Part shown: positions 23,875-36,967 of the stretch, piece after piece | Position numbering within the stretch: position 1 is the first letter of the stretch | Layout of the letters: each line of letters opens with the position of its first letter | DNA from: Drosophila persimilis | Lineage: Eukaryota; Arthropoda; Insecta; Diptera; Drosophilidae | Assembly: GCF_003286085.1 (NCBI RefSeq) | Contig: NW_020825340.1 | Span: forward strand, 744,001 to 808,000 | Reading direction: 5' to 3' | DNA: 64,000 bases | Notes under the pieces: generated by a model | Told to the model about the DNA's origin: nothing | Seen by the model: the letters and a program-made list of their open reading frames with translations, nothing else | Database searches by the model: none | Position numbers and translations under genes: made by a program

Positions 23875-26580
23875 CAGCAACAACAGCGACTAAACAAAAG
23901 TCGATAAACATAAACCAGGACCCAGCGCTGAAGAGAGCGCTGATAAGTATGCTACACTTTCCTTTCGTCCCCTCCCAGCCTCAAGTGAGTGTGCGAGTCC
24001 CTCCTCCCATATGTGTGTGCGTGCGTGTGTGTGCGAGGCAAAAGTAAATTAAAACGATTTTAATTACGGTTGCCAAGACGATGAATGAAAATGTCAACGC
24101 GATGCTGGGGCAACAACGCTGGTGGCTACAACCAAACAGCAGGTGGGCCAGCGCAAGGACAGAGAGAGAAAAAATAGCTAGAGACAGTTTTCCTAAAAGC
24201 CTTTCGCTGTACCGCTTGTCGCCGCTTGTGGGAGTGTGAATTATAGCACAAGCAGCCAGCCGTAGGAGCCGTAGGAGCCGGAGGAGGAGGCCCTCATGTG
24301 TGTGGGTGAAGTTGAATAAAAGACGGGAAGCCGCTTACTCGGTAGCTCCTGGGAGCTGCCGTCAAGAAACTCGTTTAAAAGCGACTCGACTGCTGTGCTA
24401 GTGTTGTCTTTAGCCACTCGAGAAGCCAGGCCCAAAGTCATTGCCAAGAGCGAAAGCAGCAGCAGCAGCAGCAAACTTGGCCAAATAAAAGTGTTAACAC
24501 TGCGGAAGGAGAGACCAGAGAGTGGAGTGTTGTGGAATGGAGTACAAAAACACAGCAGAATCTAAAACAAACAAGCTTCAGTTTTATGACGCTCCTTTCT
24601 CTCGTTTTTTCGAGCTGCTGTTCCGGTTTCCCCCCTTTTTTTTATACCTTATTAACGCTCCCGTTTTCTATGCGGGCTGCTCGTTGAAAATGAAAAGTTT
24701 TCGTGGCGGGCGTGAAATTTTTTGCCATTGGCCGCGCAAGCCAACAAACAAAAAAAAAGGGGAGAGAGAAGGCCTGCCTTGGGGGTCGAGGGCTTTGATA
24801 TCCTGGAATGCGATTCTATCGTAGGATGACTATGTGATATTCTGCGTGATCAGGGAAAGGTCTGAAAGGGTTTGGCTTTCTTCACAGACGTGCATTTATA
24901 TTCCAACTGAGATGCAATGACGAATATTTATACCTTTCTGGGATCAGGAATTATTCCCTTTCCATAAACCAGACTATCCTCTTCAAGGGTACGACTAAAA
25001 GCTGGAAAACCACGAAAAAAAGAGCTCGGAAACCCTGGCTTGCTGATTAACTTGACACGGCCAACGAGGGGGTGAAAGCTGTGGGCTGGGGGAGCGGGTG
25101 CGGGTGGGGGAATGGAATTCGCGGTTTGAATGCAGCTGACAGGCAGCACCTGTCGCCGCTGCGGAAGTGGCGACAGCGACGCCGCGGCGACTGCAGCAGC
25201 TCCTGCGAGGGCAGGCAGCAAACGCAAACCACGCTTGACATTTCCTTGGCGACGGTTGGCTTTCAAGGATAAGCGAGGGCTGAGGCGGAAGCAGGAGCAG
25301 GAGCGGTGATGGGGCTGGAACCCCTGCGGTTGTGTATCTTATTTTAGGACTGCATTTAAGTGCAGTGTTTTTATGGAAGAGATTTACGCGTAAGCCAGCG
25401 TTTGTCAAAGTTTATTTAAAGGTTTAGTTTCATTAATTTTAGTTGAGGTTTTATTAATACCATTTAAGACGCGGGACCAAAAGCAGCAGTAAAACCCAAA
25501 CCCACAATGGAGTGAAACGGATTAAAAATCTGTTTTGCGGTGCAGTACGAAATGTGGGGGAAACCATACTTTGGAATGAGTTTTCAATCGAAATTGTCTC
25601 CGCCCAAGAGTAGGCAATGCTTTCTCTTCAAACTTGAACACCCTAATTGGGATCCTCGGGAATCCCTTGCTCTTTTTAACACTTCCTCCCCTCGCCAAGT
25701 ATTTAAACTTCCTCTTGAGAAAACTGTAACACTTCACTCCAAACATGTTGACAGCTTAGCAGGAAGTCTCCCTCAACAACTGCTCCTGCACAAAAAATAG
25801 GTTGATTCCTCCCGCTGGCAACTTTAACCGAGCCAAAAACTGCAACTGCAGTTTCGTGGCAAAAGTTTGCAGTGCATTTTGATGCGCCTCGCACAAAATG
25901 TCAACCTTTGGGGGCAAAAGGTGGATGGTACTCGTTACAGGGGAATGCATCCGCTGTTTGAATAATTATATAGATGAAAGGAGCCCCCGAGGCAGCGGAG
26001 TGGGGCTGTGAGACAGCGCGAGCAGAGGCCTATCCCCCATAATCCCCAGCCCATTCAAGTCAAGGCCAGTGACCTTTTTAACGCTGTTTGTTAACGACTC
26101 AAAGGGAGCCCCCACACACATACACACACACACAAAGCGCCAGGAGGATACTTTGATGTATCCCAAGAGCTGCAAAATCATACACAAATTGACCAAAAAA
26201 GATGGTATATTATGACCGAAAATACACCCATAAATACGACAATGTGAACAATGAAATTTGTTGCTCGTTTAACTCACCGTTGGATCAATTTTTGGCGGCA
26301 AAGTTTGCTGCTTTTGCGTGGCGTGTTTTCTTTTATTGCGCGACGGAGACGAGGACGAGGACGAGGACAATCCCCTGCCAAGTTTTCGCATAAAATTCAA
26401 TTACGATTGTGAACTCATAAATTTCAACACTTGGCCGCGTTTTACGATTACGCCTTTTGATTTGAGTTTGGGTTCTGGTCCGGGTCCGGGTCCTGGACTA
26501 ACACGAAAAAAAAGTGTGAAACTTTGGCTAACTGCTCTTTGGCTACTTTGTTATCACTGTTATCAGTCCGCGGTCCGCAA

Positions 26581-26612
<32 letters not shown>

Positions 26613-29600
26613 GCAATGTGGCAATAAAAAAAATTACCCCGTCGTGGCATTAAAAGTTAAGCGTCGCCCTTTTTCGTGCTAAACTGGCAGATTTGTTAAG
26701 TTTTTATGGCTCTTTGGCGTTGTGTTTGGGCTTGGATTTCTCGTCAGATTTCTCGTCGATTGTGTTTCCCAACGACAAACTTTTCTGGGCTCTGAGGCGC
26801 CTTTTTGGGCCAACCTTTTCAGTTGAAAGCGCGCAAGGAACTGTTGGTTCTGGCCCCATGTTCTGGCATTTATGTGTGTGCCGTCCTCGCACAGGAAACT
26901 TGGCATCCACCAGGGCGCAGGCGTTGGATTCCATTCATGGGAATGGGCATGGGGAGCGGGGGAGGGGAGTGGATCCACTTCCAGTGAGGACTTGTTTACT
27001 CGACATTCAACTGGTGGTTGACTTGCCAATCCTCAACGGGCATCCATATGTGACTTGTTCGCTGGTTCGCTCGTTGGTGGTTGTCGTGACAACTTGATTT
27101 TCCTTGTAATTTCATCACTGGAACCCATCCACCAATCCCCCAATCCCCCAATCCCCCATGAGGTTTCACATTTCGCATTGCTTTAAAGTTAATGAAATTG
27201 TATTTTGATTTCTGACTACACTCCACTGCCAGGGGCAACCTTTGAACTGTGTTGTGTGCTCGTTCTGTGTGTGTGTGTCCGTCAGTCAGTCTGTCTGTCC
27301 ATTAGTTTGAAATCCAACTCCGGGGATATTTTCCTCATCTAATTATGAGAGCGTTTAGCCAGTGCATACTTTTCAGCGCTCAACAGGGATTTGCGAAGGA
27401 AGGGTCGGTAAACATCTGAAAAGGAGAAAACTGAATGACATTACAGCAAATCCGCTTACAGACACAGCATCCTCGTAACTAAAAGATACGGATACAGATA
27501 CAGATACAGCTTCAGATGCGAATGCGAATGCGGCTAAAGATACGGAACCCACTGTCGCACATTGTTTATGCAAGCGCATTAAGCTGAGGCTCAGCCCTGG
27601 CACTGATGCGACCCCAGATACGGCAACGACACATGCAGATGGGCATATGCAGATACAGATACAGATACATGTACTTGCACTTGTACTTGTACACAGATTG
27701 AGATACACAGAGCAGCAGATACAGTAGCAGCCGCACGCACCTTCATCACACCCACGATGGCAACAGAAGAGGGAGAACACGTTGCGGTTTTTCTGAAGAA
27801 TATTGACCTGCCCTCCGGTGCCTCCTTCAGTGCATAAACAAATGGCCAAAACCGCATCGCAGTGGGCGTGCCGGGGCCTCGTTAGGCCCTTCTTGAAGCA
27901 GCTGCAACAGTTGAAACTCAAAACTCCGACACGGAAAAGTCAGCGAAGCGAATTGAACTCATTAACTCTGAAGCGAGAGGATGAGAGAAAGAAAGAAGGA
28001 GTCGAACATCGCCGAGCATTGTCGTGTAATTCAATGCCCCAGCCACCGGAATGGGTATCGCGTATCTCATGGATACACGCCAATACGTGCACACGTATCA
28101 AAAGGGCTAATAAAAGCAGGAAAAACCAGCAGAAAGAAATCGAAACCCGCGTTGATTTTTCGTGATTTTCCGCACTCTCTATGGGGATATGGCATGCAAT
28201 TTTCTCTTTTTATATGCCATCCATTTTATTGTTTATTTAGAGCATTGTTTAGCAGTATACGTATACGTATACATATATGTATGTGTATAGTATATAAACC
28301 TGTATATTCGTGATGCTGCTGCCGTGATTTAATGGCTGTAAATTGAAATGGGAAATTTCAAGGATGGGAAAATGGAAAAAATGTTGGAATAGCTGAGAGA
28401 TGTTGATTTGCCAAAAAAGATACGAGTACATCTATCTACAACAAATATTTATTGAAAAAGTTGCCAAAAAAAAAAAAAAGAAAAAGAATTTAGACTTTGC
28501 GAAAAGTGAACAAGGGATTTCATGGATTTGTAGGCTGAAAATCCAGCCAGCTTACGTCATCAATTCGATATCATTCTTTATGTATTCGATTCCATTTTGG
28601 GTACCCGGAAATTGTGTTGAATTTTGAAAGAAGAAGTGGTTTGTACTAATAGTTTTCAGACATTTCTTCCTCTCAAAAACCATTAATTTAATATTTGGCA
28701 TTCCAGGGCGGCTCTGTCTTTAAAATTCGGTTCATTTCCTTACCCTAACTCGTTAAGAGTACACAGTTTTCGTTGTGGCGCTTCTTCCTTTTTATCTGTA
28801 CCTCGGATTTTGTATCTTTCGTTCGTTTTGCTTACATTACAAGCGGAAATTTGATTTGTTTCTGATAAATGCCATTTATTTTACTTGTTTAAGTCGAATA
28901 TGCTCGCTTCTTCCGCCCGGCTTCTGCCCACTTTCCTGACTTTTCCATGAAATTCAATTGCCAAATTGATTCAACTTTTTGTGCCTTTTCCCCGTCGCAT
29001 CCCTCTTATCGTCCTGCCCCTCCTGCTGCTGCCGCCGCGTTGAGCCACAGATAATTGAATGATTTGAATTTTTATATTGAATTTGGCTTTATGCTACAGT
29101 CCCCCTACCCCCACCCCTACCACTACCCCTCACCCTGGCCCACCGCCACCGCCACCGTCACACATAGCTGAACACGCCCACTTTGCAGCTAACGCCTGTT
29201 CCCGCCTGACCCCCGCCTAAGAGCGGACTTTCATCATATTTTGGCATTTGTGCGAAATTCTTCTTTCTTCTTTTGTGTTGCGTGGGATTTTTCTATTTAA
29301 ATGGAAATGAAAATGAAAATTGTAGGCGAATTGGAAAATTGCTTATCAATTGATGCGCGGCGGGGGGGCAGGGCAGCATATGCTCCAAGGATCAAACGGA
29401 GGCTCAAATTGAATTTCCCAGTCACCCAGGCACCCAGGCACCCAGTCACCCCCTATACCCCGCATGTTTTGTAGGGCCCCCTGCAATTAAGCATTAAATT
29501 AAGTTTTTCGCTTGGAAGCGACGAACGACAGCAAACTTAATTGAGTTGTGTGTTATCCGTATATGAAATGCATTACCATCGCGGTCCGGGGCGGGGGGGG

Positions 29601-29799
29601 CGCTGGAGAGAGAGAGGGGTGAATAATTCAATCTACTGAAGCGTAACGCCCGCCACAGAATGCATAGCAAATTTTTGGGAACATTGCGCCAAGTTTTTCA
29701 TTTCTTTTTGTAATTATTTGTGCGGCTTATGGCCCTGGGAATACTAGACAACTGCCCGCATGATGATGTAACCATACGAACGCAATGAAGAAGGTGGAG

Positions 29800-29816
29800 T
29801 GGGGGGGGGGGGGGGA
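29800..29816 (+). repeat. Poly-G tract
   Basis: About 16 uninterrupted G residues just upstream of the candidate ORF at 29856. Such a tract is prone to length error in assembly and could form G-quadruplex structure. Confidence 0.85.
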
Positions 29817-29855
29817 GGGCTGCAGTGCTGTGAAGTAGGAGTACGAGGAGGTTTA

Positions 29856-30242
29856 ATGATGTCTCTGGAACCATTAGCCGGCCTCGCAGACACCGAGTCT
29901 AAGAGAGTTTCCTTCAAAGGCTACGTGCGCTACCCCATGGCTAACGGCAAGGTGCACTCGAGTTCCATTGTTGCCTTTGAGGCAAGAACAGAACAAAACT
30001 ATTGCTTATTGCTTCGTGGAAGGCAACTGGAACAGAGAATAGAACGGAGCCGGGAGGGGAGGGAGGGGTATGCTGAAGGGCCTCTCCACAGCTCGACCTT
30101 TGTTTCGCAATCGAGTTTCAATTCAAAAGCAATACAAACACGCACTGCGGGTGCCACTTCACCCATACAAATGGAAATGGGACTCGAAATGAAAATGGAA
30201 TTGGATCGACAGCAGAAGGAGAACGGCGAGGGAATCGCCTGA
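29856..30242 (+). CDS. Candidate hypothetical ORF, 128 residues
   Basis: The frame opens with two adjacent ATGs (29856, 29859) and ends in TGA at 30240-30242. The first 45 residues look most like real protein (SLEPLAGL, then KRVSFKGYVRYPM). The rest is Glu/Arg- and Met/Glu-rich and ends DRQQKENGEG. I see no TATA box or poly-A signal nearby. One alternative is a short exon ending at the GAG/GCAAGA junction near 29987, which resembles a GC-type donor. No domain or family is recognised. Confidence 0.3.
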   Translation: MMSLEPLAGLADTESKRVSFKGYVRYPMANGKVHSSSIVAFEARTEQNYCLLLRGRQLEQRIERSREGREGYAEGPLHSSTFVSQSSFNSKAIQTRTAGATSPIQMEMGLEMKMELDRQQKENGEGIA

Positions 30243-30328
30243 GAAACTGCGTCACCATAAATTGTAATTACCCAGAATTCACGCGACTCTCGAAAAGAAG
30301 TGTCAGATATGGGGCGTATGCAGCGACA

Positions 30329-30363
30329 CTCTGCTCTGCTCTGCTCTGCTCCGCTCTGCTCTG
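30329..30363 (+). repeat. (CTCTG)n pentanucleotide repeat
   Basis: About seven units with one CTCCG variant. The same pentamer is expanded at 47555-47620. Confidence 0.9.
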
Positions 30364-32484
30364 CCTTGGGATTCCGTCGCCTTTCCTGCTGCCTGCTGGC
30401 ACCAGGTACCACCGCCTGTGGCTTTATGATGTCGATTCGTGACTAGAGATGGTAAAGTGAGGACTAAAGATAGAATGTCTGAGTGATTGCTGCATGAGAA
30501 TCAATAGTTAGTAGACAGTTAGCTCTGTAAACCAACAAATAAACAGAACAGACAGAATCTTTCGTCTTAAATGCGTAGCTTAAAGCTTGAAGGTATAAGG
30601 GCCTCTTTTAGGTTCCAAACACTCAGTTTCTTTTAATTTTTCATTCATAATTCTTTAAAGATTGCAAAATTCTACTACTTTTACTCGTAGTATTTCCTAT
30701 TAACATTAATCTATAGATGATCCATACGTTTCACGCTACCATCACTAATCCTTAAGCATACATGTGTGTCGCATAGCACAAAGACATTTACAAATGAATT
30801 AGCCCCGTCCGTCGACCGTCGACCGTCGACCGTCGACCATCGCCATCGTCAGTGGGTCTGGGCGCAGGCGCACAGCTTGAGGTCTCCAAGGCATAACCGT
30901 AAAGTGAATGGAAAACTTCATGCCAGACACTCTGACGCAAACCACATGCTGACTTTTCACAATTTTCACGTTGCGCCGCCTCCCCACCCCTCCCAAAAAA
31001 AAAAAGAACGAGGCAAAGGCAAGGGAAGGGAAGGGAAGGGAAGGCATTCCTAATGCAAAACGTGTGGCAGGCGACACTTGCACACGTTCGCATGTGTTTG
31101 GCAGCTGTGTCTGTACCCCAGCGAACCGACCAGACCAGACCTCATCCCGAAACCGAAAGAGAACAGTCTCAGAATTTCCCATTCGAGAGCGCAACAAATG
31201 GTTTAAAATTAATAACAAAATACTTGGACTTGTCGCTGACAGTAATTGAAGTGTGACATACTTTTAATGTGATTACGAGCTGTTCTGTTCGACTCGAGTC
31301 AAAACTCATTTCGAATGCTGATGAGATTATACAGAAACGGTGCCAGAATGATGATGTGCTGCCTGCCGCATGCACCGAAAGCCAATTACAAACGGTCCGT
31401 CCCCTACTATCCCACCATTCGATGATGGAATTACAATGTGTGTGAGGGGAGAACTCTCGCTTTGGCCCCCGCCCCAAAGGAGTAGGGTATCCATTTACGA
31501 CAAATGCTTTCCCTTTTCCGCTCACTCTCTCTCTCTTGCACATCGTAAAACACACCTTAACTTTCCTTAACGCCTAGACGGAGAAATCTCAGCCAGGAAG
31601 GAGTCCCACTCTCTCTCTGGTACTGATCCAGTGCTCAGCCATATCAATAATTCGGAACTTGCGGCGAACATAAAAGTCAAGAACTTAATTTCCAGCTGCT
31701 GTCATTTTAAAAAACCATATATGTACACTTTTATGACTTTTTCGTACGTTGGAGAAGAGAGTGAGATTACCAGGAAAAACTTTTCGATATCCGTCGCTAT
31801 ATCCGGCTCACACACAAACACACACATACACCGACAAACACAGATGGCAGGGCGGCTGCCACTTTGTTGGCTTTGTGTAAAGTCGCAGCTTAAAACAAAT
31901 AAAATGCGAATGAAAATGTATTTTATGCATGTTGATGCTGTCGTCGTTGTCGTCGTCGTCGTCCTCGTCCTCGTCGAGTGCATTGTTTTGGCAGCGAAAA
32001 CACACAGATAGACACACACACACAAACACACAAACACACATGCCCAAAGAGATACAGTTACACCTGCACACACAAACAAACAGACAGACAGATAGAGAGA
32101 GAGACGCACACGTGATGTTTGCCTGCCACTGCCACTGCAACAAAATGTAAGCTGAGATGCTTCTGAGCTGCCTGCGTCTTAAGGAAGTACACACTCGTAT
32201 CTCTGTGGGGCACAGTGTCCGAAGTCCAGCCAAATCCAACCCAAAATAAGACTCCTTGATAGTGGGTTTAATTTTTAATCAAATCGGTGCTGTACAAGAG
32301 CTAAAAAATACCCACCCCCAAGAATATTACACTCTTGCAAATTATCTTCTCGAATATGTATTCCGCCAACATCAATCAACACAGGTATCCTGAGTGGCTT
32401 TACAGCTCTCCCTATCAGAAACCTAATTATTGAAACTGGAGCTAAGGAATGTCGTTTCTTTTAATAGAAAGATAGTTGAGTGTC

Positions 32485-32543
32485 GATAAGAAAGAATATA
32501 AGTATATAAGGCAGTCGCACTGGAACTTAGGGCTAAGTCAGTC
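32485..32543 (+). promoter_or_regulatory. Protease core promoter: GATAAG, TATATAAG, TCAGTC initiator
   Basis: GATAAG at 32485-32490, TATATAAG at 32503-32510 and TCAGTC at 32538-32543 with A+1 at 32540, leaving a 15-base leader before the ATG at 32555. Similarity to the copy at 36968-37023 extends about 120 bases further upstream (shared AATTATTGAAAC and CTAAGGAATGTCGTT), so the duplication carried its regulatory DNA. Confidence 0.75.
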
Positions 32544-32554
32544 TCGATCTCAAA

Positions 32555-33343
32555 ATGTTAATATTTTTGTGTCTTCTGTTGGTCCAAGACTTTATTGTTG
32601 GAGAGGCGAAGGTGCTGCCGCGTATCGTCAATGGAAAACTGGCCAAGCAAAGACAATTCCCATACGTGGTTCAAATTGAGATCAAAGACGGAAACAACGA
32701 AACCTTTCTGTGCGGTGGCAGCATTATAGCCAACGACTGGGTACTCACGGCTGCCCATTGCACTGATAATGCCACGTGGGTGACCCTCTATTATGGCTCT
32801 ATACAGAAACAATATAATTCATCCATGAAGCTATTGGTGAAAGATCACGTATTCCCACATCCCCAGTACAAAAGAATCGGAGGAGGTGCTGTCCACGATA
32901 TCGCACTAATTCGCACGGAGTGGGTAAAGTTCAGTGCTCGCATTCAAAGCATCCCTCTGGCAACAGAACCCAAATATGGCTATAATGGGCCTAGTGACTA
33001 TGTGGGTTTTTGCGCTACTACCGCCGGATGGGGTCATCTATATAACAATCACCACGGATCCGATCGCTTGTTTTATGCAACGCTGCAGGTCATCGATGAA
33101 TCCGAATGCAGAAATCGATACGGAAATTACTTGAAAGGGGTATTGTGTGCTCAATCTGACGATGAACAGTCCGCCTGCTCCGGGGACTCTGGTGGACCGC
33201 TGGTACTCAATGGGGAGTACAAATTGATCGGAGTCGTGTCATCTGGATCTGATTCAGGATGTGAAGATGGCGAGCCGTTGGTATTTGCTGATGTTTCCAG
33301 ATACTTGGGCTGGATTCGCCATCTCTCTGGTGTAACGCCATAA
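32555..33343 (+). CDS. Jonah-like S1A serine protease, intact
   Basis: Single-exon 262-residue secreted serine protease, probably digestive. Residues 1-17 form a signal peptide. The propeptide ends at Arg23 and the mature chain starts IVNG. The triad is His68 (TAAHC), Asp115 (HDIALIR) and Ser212 (CSGDSGGP). The S1-pocket residue is Ser206, so trypsin-like cleavage is not expected. Possible N-glycosylation sites are at Asn49, Asn72 and Asn88. An extra cysteine (Cys153, just before TAGWG) gives an odd number in the mature domain. Nucleotide identity to the broken copy 4.5 kb downstream is high from the promoter to the C terminus, so the two arose by a fairly recent direct duplication. The start is set by the signal peptide and the conserved leader. 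Confidence 0.94.
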   Translation: MLIFLCLLLVQDFIVGEAKVLPRIVNGKLAKQRQFPYVVQIEIKDGNNETFLCGGSIIANDWVLTAAHCTDNATWVTLYYGSIQKQYNSSMKLLVKDHVFPHPQYKRIGGGAVHDIALIRTEWVKFSARIQSIPLATEPKYGYNGPSDYVGFCATTAGWGHLYNNHHGSDRLFYATLQVIDESECRNRYGNYLKGVLCAQSDDEQSACSGDSGGPLVLNGEYKLIGVVSSGSDSGCEDGEPLVFADVSRYLGWIRHLSGVTP

Positions 33344-34023
33344 TGTCTAATGATTCATTATCATATATAAATATATATTTGCTGCACTCTCCCCATGAGA
33401 ATCGTACCACTGTCTTCAAGGTATCTGAAGCTTAGCGGGCCAACTGTAAGATCTATTTGTGGTTTGGCTACTCCTGAGTTTGGTTTGGTTTGGTTTCTGT
33501 TTGGTTTCTGTTTGGTTTCTGTTTGGTTTCGTTTCGTTTCGTTCTGCTGGGCTTGTTTATTTGCTTGCATCGGATACGGATACGGAGACGTAGTCAGAAC
33601 CGTAGCCGTAGTTTCAAGCGGCTGCTGTGGCTGCTACTTTTCCTGATGCTGCTGCTGCTGCTGCTGCTGCTGCGTTAACATTTACACAAGTTGGGCAAAT
33701 AAAATCGTTAAGCGGAAGGAGAGCTGGAGCTGGAGATGGAGATGCCACAGTAGCTGCAGCCTTAGCTGTAGCTGTATCTGGTCAGAGGAAGATGCAAGCT
33801 GCAGTCACCATGGAGCAAGTTGTATTATCTTGATAGCGACAGCTGAGTTCTACTCCCTCCCGCCGGCTCCCTCCCTCGCTTTTCCTGCATACAAAGTGAT
33901 GTCGCTGCTTAATGCTGCCAATTCTGGGAGCGTACAACTGACATGATAAACAAGCTAAACACAACCCAAAAGCTGTCCCGGCCACTGGTACTACTCCAGC
34001 TTCCACTCGTCCTGGTTTTCAGT

Positions 34024-34220
34024 ACCCTTGCAGGGGCTATGACGGCTTTGAGCTGATGTTTCCACGGCAAGGGGCAGTACTTCCGAATGAATACATTTTT
34101 AGACCCCTTGCACAGAGACTTGCACAGACTCTATTGCAGTTTCGGCATAGCCAAGTTATAGACTATATCCAATAGTTTTTATATGAAATATTATCTACAA
34201 GGGTATCTATAGCTTCGGCT
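34024..34220. repeat. Degenerate interspersed repeat, copy 2
   Basis: About 197 bp opening with ACCCTTGCAGGGG and closing with CAAGGGTATCTATAGCTTCGG. It is related to the segment at 22023-22253 in ends and interior. TACCCTT and AGGGTAT at the two ends face each other. Confidence 0.5.
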
Positions 34221-34819
34221 CAGGATTCTTTCACGTTCGTTTCTTGTTCCTCCTTGGCCTGACAGCTCTTTTTCCTGTCTGTTGCTGTTTTGCACATTTA
34301 TCCTGTTCCTGTTAGTGACACCTTCTTTGTCCTGGCCCCCAGTGCCCCTTGTTCCCCGTGCCACACAGCTTGTCTGCATGTCACTCTTCATTCGCCTTCA
34401 TTCGCCCCCCTCTGCGTGCCACTAATGTTGTCGCCATATGAAAATTCAAAGCAACTGCTTGCATGGCATGGCATGCCTCTCCCTCTCCCCCTCCCCCATA
34501 CTCTCCTTTCCCCACCACCAGCCCCATCCCTACGTTCAGCTAAAACGTGGAAATTGATTTTCTATTTTGTTGCTGGTGAGTTTTCCTTTCGTTTTTCCGT
34601 CTGCAGCGATTGTCAGTGTCAGACTACACGTGATTGAGTCTTATCTTTAGTTTTGTCACTTCAATGGCTGGCAGCTACTTTAAATGTCAGCACCACAGAA
34701 GCACCCCTCTCACCCCAGTGGACCCCTCCACAGTCCCAGTCCCACCCTCCGTACTCGTACTCCCTCATCCGTTTACGTACACGTGCTGTTTGGCGAATTT
34801 TCCCTATCCAACGGCGGGT

Positions 34820-34879
34820 GGAGGCACGGAAGGAGGCACGGAAGGAGGCACGGAAGGAGGCACGGAAGGAGGCACGGAA
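34820..34879 (+). repeat. 12-bp minisatellite, five exact units of GGAGGCACGGAA
   Basis: Five perfect tandem copies. The 12-base period keeps all frames open and creates Gly-Gly-Thr-Glu and Arg-Lys-Glu-Ala artefact ORFs. Confidence 0.95.
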
Positions 34880-36967
34880 GGAGGAGCAGTGCAGGAGGAG
34901 AGCTGTCAAAAGGCTTAGAGGGGCGCGTGTGCTGCATGTGTTGGGATGGGGGATAGAAGTAAGAGAGGGGACTTTCCCCGGTGGGGTTAAGTGCAACACA
35001 TGTTGGCACTTTGTTTTTGGGGGATTTGCTTTGGAGCTTGTTTTAACCATTCCGATAATTTTATAAAGGAAGTGTTGCACATAATCCATATGGCTTCTAC
35101 TGCTTCCTGGATATACTTGGGGAGAATGGAGGACTTCCAGCAGATAAAACAGTATTCTACGAGCATAAATTCCATAACTTTCTTAAATTAACTCACACCA
35201 GGAATTGCCTCACTCCACCTTTGCTGATTGAATCACCCTGCTGGATGAATCACTTTCCCACAATTTGAGCAAAATATTTGCTTACACATCAACAGATTCG
35301 GCTGCCCCACCCCACCCCACCCCACGGCTTTCTCCCAGCCCTATTTTGGGGCCGCGACCACAGCACAAAGTTTGTTTAAGCCTCCATGAAGATGCAGAGA
35401 CATCTCCTAGAGGTTTCACTTCTGGCCCTAACGCATTTTTTATGCCCCGTCCTTCGACGTCTTTCGCTTTCGTCGTTTTGGGACCCATTAACGAGCCGCG
35501 ATGGGGACCAAAGTCGGCCCACTCACGCACATTATGCTTTAAATTTATGTGATTAATAAATTTCCATAATTTTCGGATACAACGATTTTTTTTCTTTCCT
35601 TTTTCCTTTTTGTGGCCCAACGAATGGAAAATAAAGCAACGGAAACGGAACTGCTCGGGGACGAATGTCCTGTCTGTCAGCAGTTTTCCTTTTCCATTTG
35701 CCGTCGTTCCCTTGGTTAATGGCTGCCGAGATTGGCCCCAGATGAAAATTAAAGATTTTTCAGCCAAATTCGTACAACATTTCCATCTTCATCTTCTTTT
35801 AGGTTTCTTTGGGTTCCAAGTGCTTTTCGTTCTGTGGTTCTGGGGCGTATGAAAATAAATTTGCGCGCTTAGTTTTGGTGGCGAGGAAAATGAATAAAAA
35901 TTAGTTTGCAGACCATAAAAAATTAGGGCAGCTTAACATGGGATCTGTGGGCTCTCAGAGGGCACTGCCGCTCCGGCACTGCCACTCCGGCACTCTGGCA
36001 CTCGGTGGAAATTTATGACAGTTTACGCACAATGCATAAATCCTGGCAATTGTGGACGATTTTTAATGCTAGTTAAATCGACTGAAAATGACAGTTTAAT
36101 GATTGACATGCGCCCGAGTTGATGCCGCCTCTGTTGCCTCTGTTGCCGCTGTGCCGCACTGTGGTTGCCACTGGTAGATCACTGTATACCGAACCCCGTT
36201 TTGGGGGGTATATCCCTTTTTTTTTCCCTGCTACTGCTGTTGGTGCCGCCGCTGCGTTCTGGGTTCATGAAACGTTTCAAATGAATGTCAACCGTCCTGT
36301 CTGTCTGCTCGAATGACGAATACAATCGTTAAAGGGCATACGCCGGAATAAGTCCGACGATTCCACAATTTGTGGAGCGTAGCGAAACGTGGCAGGGGGT
36401 TAGTCGGGTACTCGGATACTCGGATACGCGGATACGCAGATACTTGGGTAGTTGGTCGCCCAGCAGTAGAAGAGAAGGAACAGTAGCACCACTGCCGCCA
36501 CTGCCGCCACTGCCGCCGCTGCCACCACGCCCACTTGTCAGTTGTCAGTGGCACAAAAGCAGCTACGAACATCGCCCTGCGTCATCGTCGTCATCAGCAT
36601 CAGGCATCAACATCAATGTCAATGTTTATGACAGGCGCAGAGGATTAGCGGGTTACCCATTCGGAACTGTTTTAACCCCCGGCAAGGGTGCAGAGTTATG
36701 CAAAATGCGCATAGCTCAAATATGCTGCACTGAAAGAAATTATCATATACTACGCTTCAATAAGCGGGAGGGGCTTCGAAATTTATGAACGGGAAATGAG
36801 AGTCCATAAGTAATTGCTAGGAATATTATTTTTAGAATAGTACACCAATATTTTACCATCATCAATCAATAGACGTATCTTGTGTCGCCCTTCGTAATGG
36901 GGAAACTTAATTATTGAAACCTAGACTAAGGAATGTCGTTCTTTTAGCACAATAATGGTTAAATGTT

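Larger units (their letters stand above)
14401..29798. other. Gene-free stretch of about 15 kb
   Basis: No frame here combines normal composition with a start context or splice sites. Contents: many short repeats (GGCAGT at 16189, TCGTAC clusters at 20560-20600, TATG at 21665-21690, GCA runs at 23848 and 26580, GATACA-type repeats at 27480-27720), poly-A/T tracts, and a degenerate interspersed repeat at 22023-22253. The GC-rich block 25070-25270 has open frames on both strands, but they are Ala/Pro- or Arg-rich and I would not call them genes. Confidence 0.5.
33344..36960. other. Spacer between duplicated proteases
   Basis: About 3.6 kb with no supported gene. It contains TTTGGTTTCTG-type repeats (33480-33545), a GCT run (33648-33673), a degenerate interspersed repeat (34024-34220) and a 12-bp minisatellite (34820-34879). 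The upper part (35290-35560) has open frames on both strands with ordinary composition but no start or splice support. Confidence 0.5.

Noticed and set aside
24928-25408. Overlapping Ala/Pro/Arg-rich minus frames of 112 and 137 codons
   Set aside because: Open in several frames at once because of high local GC; no splice pair or promoter.
27373-27921. 182-codon minus-strand frame rich in Cys, Ile and Ser-Val
   Set aside because: Driven by GATACA-type repeats on the plus strand; no start context, splice sites or domain.
31702-32239. Cys/Val-rich frames on the minus strand
   Set aside because: They arise from CA/GT and CACAGA repeats; no conserved features.
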